A stretch of 64,000 nt of DNA from CAWHHZ01 sp963829355 (GTDB lineage: Bacteria > Acidobacteriota > Thermoanaerobaculia > Gp7-AA8 > JAHWKK01), in contig CAWHHZ010000019.1 of NCBI GenBank assembly GCA_963829355.1, forward strand, positions 24,302 through 88,301, read 5' to 3'. Under the pieces are notes generated by a model. The model worked only from the letters and a program-made list of their open reading frames with translations, had not been told where the DNA came from and did no database searches. Shown one piece after another: positions 35,119 through 42,722 of the stretch (positions within the stretch are counted from its first letter, which is position 1; each line of letters begins with the position of its first letter). The position numbers and the translations under genes were made by a program.

Positions 35119-36061
35119 GACGTTCAAACTCCTGATTCAGCAGGTCGATCCGCTCGCGCGCCGTTCTCGGTGCGGTCATCTGGACATCCTCGTACCGCGG
35201 TTTGTCCTCGTTGCGATAGAAGATGCCGAGTCGGACGCTCTCACTCGGTGCAGCGAGCTCTCGCGCATGATTCATGTCGGACGGGTCATGGACAATGCGA
35301 TTCTTGTAGACGTTCTCGAGTGATGGGACATCGACACCATCCTCATGAACCAGCATCTCGATCTTGGCCGGCTCCTTCGCGGCCGCCTGGAAGACTTCCG
35401 GCGTATAGACAGGGCAGCGCTGCAGGATGCGCACGAACGAGAATCCGTTGTGATGATACGCAGCCTGGAGCGTCGCGTAGAGATGAGCGGGAACCCACTC
35501 GGCCGTCTGTGCGACGAACGAGGCTCCCGTCAGACCGAGAGAAATCGTGAGCGGATCGAGTGGCTCGAGCATGCTGCCCCGGGGCTGCGTGTTGCTCTTG
35601 AGGCCCTGCGGGGTCGTCGGTGAGGTCTGCTTCTTGGTCAGCGCGTAGATGTTGTTGTCGAGCATCAGCGCCGTCATGTTCATGTTGTAGCGCATCGCGT
35701 GCATCCAGTGGCCTGCGCCGATCGATGTGCAGTCACCATCGCCCATCACGACAAAGACGTCGAGCTCGGGGCGGTGGAGTTTCACTCCGGTCGCGAGCGG
35801 CAGAGCGCGCCCGTGGAGGCCATGGAAGCCGTAGGTCTTGAGGTAGTGCGGGAAGCGACTCGAACACCCGATCCCCGAGACGAAGACTGTTGTCTCTGGC
35901 TTGAGCTGCTCTGCAGCGAGCAACCGTTGCACGGACGTGAGAACGGAGTGATCGCCGCAGCCAGGGCACCATCGTGCGACGCGCCCCTCGTAGTCGGACA
36001 TCTCGAATTCGCGCTCGTCGTCCGTCGGACTGGCGAGCAAACTACAGTTCAGGGCGCTCAT
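35108..36061 (-). CDS. korB: 2-oxoglutarate:ferredoxin oxidoreductase beta subunit
   Basis: The protein is 317 residues; ATG 36061 overlaps the korA stop (ATGA). It is the TPP-binding subunit: RWCPGCGDHSVL and SGIGCSSRFPHYL near the N-terminus, then GDGDCTSIGAGHWMHAMRYN and LDNNIYALTKKQTSPTT. The cysteines of CPGC, GIGC and QRCPVY are the usual ligands of the single [4Fe-4S] cluster. With KorA it converts 2-oxoglutarate (or a similar 2-oxoacid) and CoA to acyl-CoA, reducing ferredoxin. It may also run in reverse in a reductive TCA route. Confidence 0.94.
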   Translation of the reverse strand: MSALNCSLLASPTDDEREFEMSDYEGRVARWCPGCGDHSVLTSVQRLLAAEQLKPETTVFVSGIGCSSRFPHYLKTYGFHGLHGRALPLATGVKLHRPELDVFVVMGDGDCTSIGAGHWMHAMRYNMNMTALMLDNNIYALTKKQTSPTTPQGLKSNTQPRGSMLEPLDPLTISLGLTGASFVAQTAEWVPAHLYATLQAAYHHNGFSFVRILQRCPVYTPEVFQAAAKEPAKIEMLVHEDGVDVPSLENVYKNRIVHDPSDMNHARELAAPSESVRLGIFYRNEDKPRYEDVQMTAPRTARERIDLLNQEFERHAV

Positions 36062-37962
36062 CGTGCTCTCTCCTTGTTCTGAAGCTTGGTGCGGATGCCC
36101 TCGAGTATCGATCCCGGGCGAAGTGGCTCGCCATGGGCGCGGGTCCAGCAGTCGACATCGACCAGCGTGTGGGCCCGGAGCATCCAGGACAGCTGTCCCC
36201 GGCGCCGGTTTTCTTCCGTGATCCACGGGTCATCCGGATCGTCGCTGTAGTTGATCTCGACGGTCATGACCTTCTTGAATCGCCGGAACATCTCCTGAAG
36301 GCCCGGCTCGAATGGCGAGAGGAACGTCAGGTGTGTCGACGCGATATTGAGCCCCTCCGCACGTCCTCTTTCGATCGCTTCCTCGATCGCGCCGCGGGTA
36401 CTGCCCCATCCGACGACGAGGAGATCTCCTTCTTCAGCACCGTAGAGCTTCGGTGGCTCGAGCATCGACTGCAATACCGCCATCTTCCGGCTGCGCATCT
36501 GGTTGCCGCGATGGTGGATCTTCGCCGTGTAGGCGACGCAGCCGCTATCCTCGTGGGCGAGGCCGGTTGCGGTGTATGCGCCATTCTTCCGGCCCGGAAT
36601 GATCCGCTGCGAAAGGCCCGTCTCATCATCCCAGTCGAACGGCTTCGTTCCCTCGGGAAGCGGTGACAGGTCGAGCGCCGGTGCCATCCACTGCTCGGTC
36701 GGTTCGGGACGCGGGAACGGCTGAACGCCGGTCGCGAGGTTCGCGTCCGTCAGGACGATGACGAGGCAGCGGAACGCCTCGGCGAGGCGCCGGGCCGTGA
36801 TCATCGTATGGAAGCACTCCTCGATGGTCGATGGCGCGAGAACGACGTGCGGCGCATCTCCGGTCTGGCCGTAGACGGCTGCCCACATATCGGATTGCTC
36901 GACCTTCGTCGGAAGCCCCGTACTCGGGCCGCCGCGTTGGACGTTCACGACCACGAGCGGAGTTTCCGTCATGACTGAAAGCCCGAGGAACTCCGTCTTC
37001 AGAGCGAGTCCAGGTCCGGATGTGATCGTGAAAGCGACCTTGCCGGAGTACGAAGCTCCGATGGCCACACCCGCAGCGGCGATCTCGTCCTCGGCCTGAT
37101 GCAGGATACCGCCGTAGTTCCGGAAGATCTCGCCGAGGTAGTGCGACGATGATGTGGCCGGCGTGATCGGATACATGGCGCAAAGCTCCATACCGGAGGC
37201 GATGGCGCCGAGAGCCAGCGCTTCGTTGCCGTTCATGACGAGCATCTGCTGAGTGGAGGGAACTGCCGCGATCTCGACCCGGAAGTCGAGGTGCTGTTCT
37301 CCCCACGCGTAGCCGAGGTTGAAGAGCTCGACGTTCGTCTCGTAGACCTTTTCGGACTTCTTTCTGAACTGGTGCGCGATCTGTTCCTTCACGCGCTCGA
37401 CGTCGCGGCTGTAGATCCAGGAGAGCAGACCGAGGGCGAACATGTTCTTGCCCTTCCGGGGATTGTCGACGATCTTGAGACATTCGGCCTGCATCGGGAC
37501 CGGGATGATCCGGTAGTCGGAGGACTCGAGCTCAGCCATCGCGTCCGCCCATTGCTGGCGGATGACTTCGTCGGGATGATCGGCCCACATGTTCTCGATC
37601 AGAAGTGTGGCGTCGGGAGCCAGTGCGCCGATGCGGTGTCTGGTGAGGAGGACCTGCTCGTTGAATGCAATGACGAGGTTGGTGTCATCTCCCCAGTTTG
37701 TGACTGCTCTGCTGCCGATTCGGATGCGGTTGCCGCTTCCGCCATCGGGTGTGCGTGGAGGTGGCTGGATTTCCGCCGGAATGATCTCGACGGTCCAGAC
37801 GCCGTTCCCCATTTTTGCGGAGACGGATCCGAAGATCTGCCCGCATTTCTGCGCACCCTCTCCGGAATCTGAAACGATCTCCACAGTATGTTCTGGGAGC
37901 TTGTGAATGGCAGGTTTGCCGCGACTCGTCTCAGGACGAGCTTCCTCGAGTACAGTTGTCAT
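36058..37962 (-). CDS. korA: 2-oxoglutarate:ferredoxin oxidoreductase, fused gamma-alpha subunit
   Basis: The protein is 634 residues. ATG 37962 has GAGGGA 8 nt upstream, and the conserved sequence starts soon after. Residues ~1-210 form the gamma domain (AQKCGQIFGSVSAKMGNGVW, WADHPDEVIRQQWADAM). The alpha domain starts near 246 (GNEALALGAIASGMELCAMY, PITPATSSSHYLGE, VNVQRGGPSTGLPTKVEQSD). A transketolase C-terminal-like domain follows (DLLVVGWGSTRGAIEEAIER). Fused gamma-alpha is the common bacterial KorA form. First gene of korA-korB-unknown, with a CRP-type palindrome 98 bp upstream. Confidence 0.94.
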   Translation of the reverse strand: MTTVLEEARPETSRGKPAIHKLPEHTVEIVSDSGEGAQKCGQIFGSVSAKMGNGVWTVEIIPAEIQPPPRTPDGGSGNRIRIGSRAVTNWGDDTNLVIAFNEQVLLTRHRIGALAPDATLLIENMWADHPDEVIRQQWADAMAELESSDYRIIPVPMQAECLKIVDNPRKGKNMFALGLLSWIYSRDVERVKEQIAHQFRKKSEKVYETNVELFNLGYAWGEQHLDFRVEIAAVPSTQQMLVMNGNEALALGAIASGMELCAMYPITPATSSSHYLGEIFRNYGGILHQAEDEIAAAGVAIGASYSGKVAFTITSGPGLALKTEFLGLSVMTETPLVVVNVQRGGPSTGLPTKVEQSDMWAAVYGQTGDAPHVVLAPSTIEECFHTMITARRLAEAFRCLVIVLTDANLATGVQPFPRPEPTEQWMAPALDLSPLPEGTKPFDWDDETGLSQRIIPGRKNGAYTATGLAHEDSGCVAYTAKIHHRGNQMRSRKMAVLQSMLEPPKLYGAEEGDLLVVGWGSTRGAIEEAIERGRAEGLNIASTHLTFLSPFEPGLQEMFRRFKKVMTVEINYSDDPDDPWITEENRRRGQLSWMLRAHTLVDVDCWTRAHGEPLRPGSILEGIRTKLQNKERAR

Positions 37963-38059
37963 AGATAGTCCCTCAATGATGAATTCATCAGGCAGCGCGC
38001 CCTCCGGATGATTGTCGCGTCGGGGGCCGCGTCTGTACGCAATGGCAGTCACACGCCAT

Positions 38060-38075
38060 TGTGAGGTTGATCACA
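38060..38075. promoter_or_regulatory. CRP/FNR-family operator upstream of korA
   Basis: TGTGAGGTTGATCACA is a perfect TGTGA-N6-TCACA palindrome, 98-113 bp before the korA start. Like the rnfB site it reads TGTGAG...TCACATGG on the plus strand, so the match goes beyond the core. Confidence 0.7.
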
Positions 38076-38096
38076 TGGGCGCCGCCTGGAGGTCAA

Positions 38097-38262
38097 ACGG
38101 TGGACGGGCGTGGACGTGGTGGACAGAAGCGTGGACCGAGACGTGGACGAAAGAGTGGACATGACGCAGTGACTATGGTTCACGCTTCTGTCCACTCTTT
38201 CGTCCACGCTTTTGTCCACTACGTCCACGCCCGTCCACGCCGTCCACGCCAGTCCATGCAGT
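38097..38262. repeat. GTGGAC/GTCCAC hexamer array forming a long hairpin
   Basis: Seven GTGGAC-type hexamers with variable 2-8 bp spacers are followed, after a ~30-bp centre, by at least eight GTCCAC hexamers. The order and spacers mirror each other: GTGGACGAAAGAGTGGAC faces GTCCACTCTTTCGTCCAC, and GGTGGACGGGCGTGGACG faces CGTCCACGCCCGTCCACG. It sits after the YpdA-like gene and before the kor promoter. A short TTTGAACTTTGAACTTTGA run follows to 38288. Confidence 0.75.
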
Positions 38263-38297
38263 CCACCATTTTGAACTTTGAACTTTGATGTGCCCGC

Positions 38298-39341
38298 CTA
38301 GCTCTCCGGGAGTGTGAACTCGGGCGCCTGTTCTTCAGGGGCGGGAGCGCCGGTGATTGCGGCGACGATCCGGTCGACGTGAATGTGGCTCGTTTCGATG
38401 AACTCCTTCACGCCGCCGATCTGGGTGCCGGCGCTGGCCGTGCCGGCGACGTACAGCCCCGGAACGTCGGTCTCCATCGTCCGCTGATCGAAACGAGGCT
38501 TCTGTCCCGGTCCCTCGAGCGTCACGCCCGCCTGCTCGAAGAGCGTCGAGTCCTGTTCGTATCCAGTGAGGAGAAGAACGACCTCGGCAGGAACCCTGAG
38601 CTCCTCGACCGAACCGTCCGCCGCGGTACGGGTCAGCAACACGACGTCCCGCTTGATCTGCAGGACATTCGAGCGTGGCAGAAACTCCAGACGGCCGTCC
38701 CGGATCAGCGCTTCGATCTCGGGGAGGAGCCAGAACTTCACGCGGTCGCGACTGAAGTCGCTCCCCCGATACGACAGCGTCACCCGGGCTCCGATTCGCA
38801 CGCAGCGGATCGCGGCCTCGACCGCCGAATTCTTGCCCCCGACGATCAGCACTCTGCGACGGAAGTACTGGTGCGGATCCTCGAAGTAGTGAGAAACGTG
38901 AGGCAGAGTCTCTCCCGGAACGCCGAGCATCCTGGGGCGATGCATGTCGCCGATCGCCAGAACGACCGCGGCCGCGGACCATGTGCGGTCCCCCCGGCCT
39001 CCCCGGCTCGTCACGATGAGTCGATCGTCTCTCTTTCTGATCGACATGACCCGTTCGAATGTTGCGATGTCGAGGTCGTACTGGAGAACCACCGACCGAA
39101 GGTATTTCAGGTACTCCTCCTTGGTCGCTTTCGTCTGATCGAGAGTCTGCAGTGGAACGCCCGCGATCTCGATCCGTTCAGGTGACGAGAAGAAGTGGGT
39201 GTTGGGGGCGTACCACGAGATCGTGGCGCCGATCTGGCCGGCGTCGAGATGGTGGTAGTCGATTCCCTTCTTCTTCAGAGCGACGGCGAGCTCGATGCCG
39301 ATTGGCCCCGCGCCGACGATCAGAACGTGCGTCCGCTCCAT
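38298..39341 (-). CDS. YpdA-like flavin disulfide reductase
   Basis: The protein is 347 residues with two Rossmann folds: HVLIVGAGPIGIELAVALKK at the N-terminus (FAD) and RRVLIVGGKNSAVEAAIRCV (NADPH). The end (ETDVPGLYVAGTASAGTQIG) is the usual FAD-closing strand. YISWYAP/FFSSPERIEIAG-like sequence and the absence of a CxxC active site place it with YpdA, the putative bacillithiol-disulfide reductase, rather than thioredoxin reductase. No bacillithiol synthesis genes are nearby, so the thiol substrate is unknown. It is a single gene, flanked on both sides by repeats. Confidence 0.85.
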   Translation of the reverse strand: MERTHVLIVGAGPIGIELAVALKKKGIDYHHLDAGQIGATISWYAPNTHFFSSPERIEIAGVPLQTLDQTKATKEEYLKYLRSVVLQYDLDIATFERVMSIRKRDDRLIVTSRGGRGDRTWSAAAVVLAIGDMHRPRMLGVPGETLPHVSHYFEDPHQYFRRRVLIVGGKNSAVEAAIRCVRIGARVTLSYRGSDFSRDRVKFWLLPEIEALIRDGRLEFLPRSNVLQIKRDVVLLTRTAADGSVEELRVPAEVVLLLTGYEQDSTLFEQAGVTLEGPGQKPRFDQRTMETDVPGLYVAGTASAGTQIGGVKEFIETSHIHVDRIVAAITGAPAPEEQAPEFTLPES

Positions 39342-39360
39342 ACGCCCCGAAGTCTATCAG

Positions 39361-39412
39361 CATGGGAATGCTGAATGACGAATGCCGAATGCTGAATGGG
39401 GAATGGGGAAAG
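39361..39412. repeat. Short GAATGCT-type tandem repeat
   Basis: GGAATGCTGAATGACGAATG continues as CCGAATGCTGAATGGGGAATG, about six degenerate GAATG(n2-3) units, upstream of the YpdA-like gene. Confidence 0.6.
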
Positions 39413-39415
39413 GCA

Positions 39416-39718
39416 GTCATCCTGAGCGCGAGACTGTGTGAAAAACCGATCGGCTTCGCGACCGTCTTTTTTGGAGTGCTGAGCTCGCCGAAGGACGAGC
39501 TCAGCTTTACATCACGCCGCCTTACGGGCTGCGGCGGGTTGCAAGCTGCAGTGGAAATTTCCTGACTGGTCCCGATTGCGGCCTCGATGGTGGTTGCCAC
39601 GGGATCCAAAGCGGCGCTCGTCCTCCGGCGAGCACCGCACTCCAAAGTCACAGCCTCGATTCACGAGGCGTTTTCACACAGTCTCGCGTACGCGATCCTT
39701 CGCTGCGCTCAGGATGAC
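39416..39718. repeat. GTCATCCTGAGC-family element interrupted by another repeat
   Basis: The outer arms GTCATCCTGAGCGCGAGACT...GTGTGAAAA (39416-39444) and TTTTCACACAGTCTCGCG... to CTCAGGATGAC (39671-39718) are inverted copies. The centre is occupied by the separate REP-doublet element at 39470-39647, so the two are nested. Confidence 0.75.
39470..39647 (+). repeat. REP-doublet/MITE-like element, copy A
   Basis: A 178-bp element with TTTGGAGTGC and GCACTCCAAAG ends. Just inside each end is a hairpin: GAGCTCGCCGAAGGACGAGCTC-type at the left and a GCTCGTCC/GGCGAGC stem at the right. It is about 80% identical, by eye, to copy B at 42515-42690 in inverted orientation. No transposase is encoded. 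Confidence 0.8.
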
Positions 39719-39730
39719 AGTCATGGCGAT

Positions 39731-40267
39731 TCAGGCAGGATCTTCTCCACCGACGCCGTATCGATCCGCGAGAATTTCCAAATGGTGGCGGAAGTGTCCG
39801 GCTGTCATGAAGGCCAGTGCGCGGACAGACACGGGAGAGCCGTTCGCGTCACCGAGGTTCTCTGCTGATCCAGGCGGCAGATTTTTGAAGACGTACAGGT
39901 TTGATCGCCTCACCGTGATCAGCTCGTCCACGAGTGACGCGAGCGTCCGCCGATCGTTTCCCGCTCTCTCGACATACGTACCTTCGTCGAATCCGGGAAG
40001 AGCGGATCGATCGCCGCGGCTGATACAGAAGGCGCGATAGCCGAAGACTCTCTCCGCATCGATCAGGTGTCCGATCACTTCTCTTACGCTCCACTTTCCC
40101 TGGTCGTAGCGGTAGGTCTCCATCGCAGGATCGACCGATGTCGCGAGATTGTGGAGGATGTCGATCTGCTGCTCGAGAAGCTCCAGAATGTCGCCGTCAC
40201 CGATCTCATCGATGTAACCCTTGTAGAACTCGTGATACTCGTTCTCGCCTGGTCGTTCCATCGTCAT
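39731..40267 (-). CDS. DinB-family protein
   Basis: The protein is 178 residues from ATG 40267, with AGGAG 8 nt upstream. It is a four-helix DinB/YfiT-like fold: GKWSVREVIGHLIDAERVFG and MTAGHFRHHLEILADRYG provide the usual metal-binding His residues (GHLIDAE, HFRHH). The family includes bacillithiol and mycothiol S-transferases and many proteins of unknown function. A thiol-transferase activity would fit the YpdA-like reductase next door, but that link is inference. Both genes are on the minus strand, separated by a repeat-filled gap. Confidence 0.88.
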   Translation of the reverse strand: MTMERPGENEYHEFYKGYIDEIGDGDILELLEQQIDILHNLATSVDPAMETYRYDQGKWSVREVIGHLIDAERVFGYRAFCISRGDRSALPGFDEGTYVERAGNDRRTLASLVDELITVRRSNLYVFKNLPPGSAENLGDANGSPVSVRALAFMTAGHFRHHLEILADRYGVGGEDPA

Positions 40268-40346
40268 TTCCGCCTCTCCTGTGGTCCTCGTTTCTGATTC
40301 GAAATCGAATGCAACAAACTGTGACTCCGATCGGTTGAAACGAATG

Positions 40347-40535
40347 ATGCCACTATTCGAGTACAGATGTAGCGACTGCGATCATCGATTCGAGGCGATC
40401 GTCTCCAGCGGAGACACGGTCCTCTGTCCGCTCTGCGAAAGCGAGAAGCTGGAACGGCTGATCTCCACCTTCGCCGTGCGTGGCGGATCGGTCTCGCGCG
40501 CCGAGGCTCCGGCCGCACCTGCCGGCGGGACGTGA
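40347..40535 (+). CDS. FmdB-family zinc-ribbon protein
   Basis: The protein is 62 residues. ATG 40347 begins MPLFEYRCSDCDHRFEAIV, the normal FmdB start; upstream in-frame starts lack family sequence. Two knuckles (CSDC, CPLC) form a zinc ribbon, followed by a short Ala/Pro-rich tail (SRAEAPAAPAGGT). FmdB-like proteins are regulators or accessory proteins of unclear role. DedA follows on the same strand. Confidence 0.88.
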   Translation: MPLFEYRCSDCDHRFEAIVSSGDTVLCPLCESEKLERLISTFAVRGGSVSRAEAPAAPAGGT

Positions 40536-40610
40536 GGAATCCGAGGCTCCGGGGGCCGGAGCTGCTGATTCGCGTTTCGACCGGCATGGACATGGCAGTT
40601 CCCACAGTCC

Positions 40611-41213
40611 ATGGGCTCATGGATCATCCAGACTGTTGAATCGATGGGAGCCTGGGGCGTCGGATTCCTGATGCTCCTGGAGAATGTCGTACCACCGATT
40701 CCATCAGAGTTGATCATGCCGCTCGCCGGTTATCTGTCGGACAAGGGCTCGATGTCACTGTGGCCAGCCATCCTGGCCGGATCAATCGGATCGCTCGCGG
40801 GCGCGACATTCTGGTATTACCTCGCCCGGCACTTCTCGAGGGGCCAGTTCCGGCATTTTGTCGCTCGCCACGGCGTCTGGCTCGGAATGGACGAGGGAAG
40901 TGTGGATCACGCTCAGGAGTGGTTCCATCGCCACGGGACGAAAGCAGTATTTCTCGGCAGGATGGTGCCGGGACTCCGGACCCTGATCTCGGTACCGGCA
41001 GGGCTGAGCGGCATGTCTCTGCTGCCGTTTCTCGCCTGGTCGGCAGTCGGAACCGCAATCTGGACGATCCTTCTCGCATACGCTGGGAAATTGCTGGGAT
41101 CACAGTTCGAGAAGGTCGACAAGTGGGTGGGTCCTGTGAGCACCGTCATTCTCGGCGGGATGCTGCTCTGGTATGTATACCGGGTCTTGAGTAAGTACAG
41201 AGCTCGATCCTAA
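40611..41213 (+). CDS. DedA-family membrane protein
   Basis: The protein is 200 residues, about four to five membrane spans and two half-buried helices. Typical DedA sequence: LENVVPPIPSELIMPLAGYL (with the membrane Glu), GSIGSLAGATFWYYLARHFS, and GRMVPGLRTLISVPAGLSGM with the conserved Arg residues. DedA proteins move undecaprenyl phosphate or phospholipids across the inner membrane and affect envelope integrity. The gene starts at ATG 40611, with 75 bp from the FmdB stop. Confidence 0.92.
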   Translation: MGSWIIQTVESMGAWGVGFLMLLENVVPPIPSELIMPLAGYLSDKGSMSLWPAILAGSIGSLAGATFWYYLARHFSRGQFRHFVARHGVWLGMDEGSVDHAQEWFHRHGTKAVFLGRMVPGLRTLISVPAGLSGMSLLPFLAWSAVGTAIWTILLAYAGKLLGSQFEKVDKWVGPVSTVILGGMLLWYVYRVLSKYRARS

Positions 41214-41287
41214 GTGACCCAGGCGCGGACGTCTCTCATCCGCGTGCCGGCTTCCCATCCCAGCCGGCATCGAATCCAGGAGAAACG

Positions 41288-41695
41288 ATGAACAAACAGA
41301 ATGAAATGATTCTCACTTTCCCCGGCGGTGTGGCCGTGAATGCCGAGTGGAAGGGGCACCAGATCAGGACCGATCAGCCGGAAGGGAGCGGCGGCGAGAA
41401 TGCGGCACCCTCTCCGTTCGACCTGTTTCTCGCGTCGATCGCGACCTGTGTCGGATTCTACGTCGTGCAGTTCTGCCGGTCGCGCGAGATCGATACCTCT
41501 GATCTGGGGATCCGGATGACGCTGACAAAGGACGCGAGCACAAAACTCGTCGCGACAATCGATATGGACATCAATCTTCCCGCTGCATTTCCCGCAAAAT
41601 ACCGTGACGCGGTGCTGCGCGCTGCGGACCAGTGCACGGTGAAGCGACATCTTGCAGATCCTCCTGAGATCAGGTTGAACCTGGCGGAGGTGTGA
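41288..41695 (+). CDS. OsmC-family protein
   Basis: The protein is 135 residues; AGGAG lies 6-7 nt before ATG 41288. The core has APSPFDLFLASIATCVGFYV, whose Cys, with the later one in RAADQCTVKRHL, forms the peroxidatic Cys pair of OsmC/Ohr proteins. These reduce organic hydroperoxides or handle related thiol chemistry. Coupled to the methyltransferase gene (stop and start overlap as TGATG). A second, diverged OsmC protein is at 59.8 kb. Confidence 0.9.
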   Translation: MNKQNEMILTFPGGVAVNAEWKGHQIRTDQPEGSGGENAAPSPFDLFLASIATCVGFYVVQFCRSREIDTSDLGIRMTLTKDASTKLVATIDMDINLPAAFPAKYRDAVLRAADQCTVKRHLADPPEIRLNLAEV

Positions 41696-42477
41696 TGCCG
41701 GGAGAGGATCAGTATTCGCGATTCGAGTACCGGCGGCTCATCGGCTGGTCCTCGAGAATCGAACGCGAGTGGCCCTTCCTCCGTCGCGTGCTGGAGGAAG
41801 TGCCTTCGAACAGATTGATCGATTTCGGTTCCGGCTCGGGAGAACACTCGCGATTTTTGGCTTCGAAGGGTTTCGACGTCAGCGGGATCGACGCCTCGGA
41901 ATCGATGGTCGCGAAGAGCCGCGAGATTGTGGACGATGGGGAAGACCGGGGTCGAGTCGAGTTCGTGCTCGGGGACCTGCGCGAGGCCGCGAATCAACTG
42001 AGCGGTACCTTCGGCGGCGCGATATGTCTGGGCAACGTCCTGCCGCACCTCGATGAGCACGACGATCTGACTCGTTTTGCACGGTCGGCGGCGGCACTGC
42101 TCGAGCCGGGCTCGCCGCTGGTCGTGCAGATTCTCAACTACGACAGGATCGAGGCAAAAGGTGAACGCCACCTTCCCCTGAACTTCCGGCCTGATCCGGA
42201 TACGGGCGGCACGATCGTATTTGTCCGCATCATAGAAATGCAGGGCAACGGAAGGGTTCTCTTCTTTCCGAGCACATTGCTGCTCCATCCTGAGCGGGAC
42301 GAGCCGCTGGAGCTCGTCGCATCGAAGCGGGTCGAGCTTCGCGGATGGCGCGCGGCGCAGATCGAGCGAGAGCTCCTCGACGCGGGATTCGACCGCGTGG
42401 AGTTGTTTGGCGGTTTTGACGGGAGTCACTTCGACCGTGAGGAATCGCGGGATGTCGTCGCCGTCGCCCGGCGCTGA
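41695..42477 (+). CDS. Class I SAM-dependent methyltransferase
   Basis: The protein is 260 residues. ATG 41695 follows GGAGG and overlaps the osmC stop; a GTG three bases earlier is possible. SAM-binding motif I is LIDFGSGSGEHSRFLASKGF; motif II FDVSGIDASESMV has the acidic residue for the ribose; motif IV is GGAICLGNVLPHL. This is the small-molecule methyltransferase type of fold. The substrate cannot be predicted. Translational coupling with OsmC suggests a shared function. Confidence 0.88.
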   Translation: MPGEDQYSRFEYRRLIGWSSRIEREWPFLRRVLEEVPSNRLIDFGSGSGEHSRFLASKGFDVSGIDASESMVAKSREIVDDGEDRGRVEFVLGDLREAANQLSGTFGGAICLGNVLPHLDEHDDLTRFARSAAALLEPGSPLVVQILNYDRIEAKGERHLPLNFRPDPDTGGTIVFVRIIEMQGNGRVLFFPSTLLLHPERDEPLELVASKRVELRGWRAAQIERELLDAGFDRVELFGGFDGSHFDREESRDVVAVARR

Positions 42478-42514
42478 TGGGGAGGCGAAGCGGAGGGATC
42501 TCGCGAGGCTGTGA

Positions 42515-42690
42515 CTTGGAGTGCGGTGCTCGCCGAAGGACGAGCACCGCTTTGGATGGCGTGGCAAGCGCCATGGATGTCGCAATCGGCACGATAAGAG
42601 ATTTCCGCTGCAATTTGGAACACGCCGCAGTTTGCAAGGCGGCGCGATGTAAAGCTGAGCTCGTCCTTCGGCGAGCTCAGCACTCCAAAG
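42515..42690 (-). repeat. REP-doublet/MITE-like element, copy B
   Basis: The inverted copy of the element at 39470-39647: CTTGGAGTGC and CACTCCAAAG ends, with GGTGCTCGCCGAAGGACGAG and CTCGTCCTTCGGCGAGCTC hairpins just inside. The central ~90 bp is less conserved than the ends. The shared GAGGCTGTGAC flank suggests that the element or its target extends slightly further. Confidence 0.8.
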
Positions 42691-42722
42691 AAAAGTGAAT
42701 GCCAGCCGTAGTCTTTACTCCG

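Noticed and set aside
38097..38262. CRISPR or iteron origin from GTGGAC repeats
   Set aside because: The repeats are six bases, mirrored rather than direct, with 2-8 bp spacers and no replication genes nearby.
38298..39341. Thioredoxin reductase
   Set aside because: The protein has two Rossmann motifs but no C-x-x-C active site between them; YpdA-like is the better fit.
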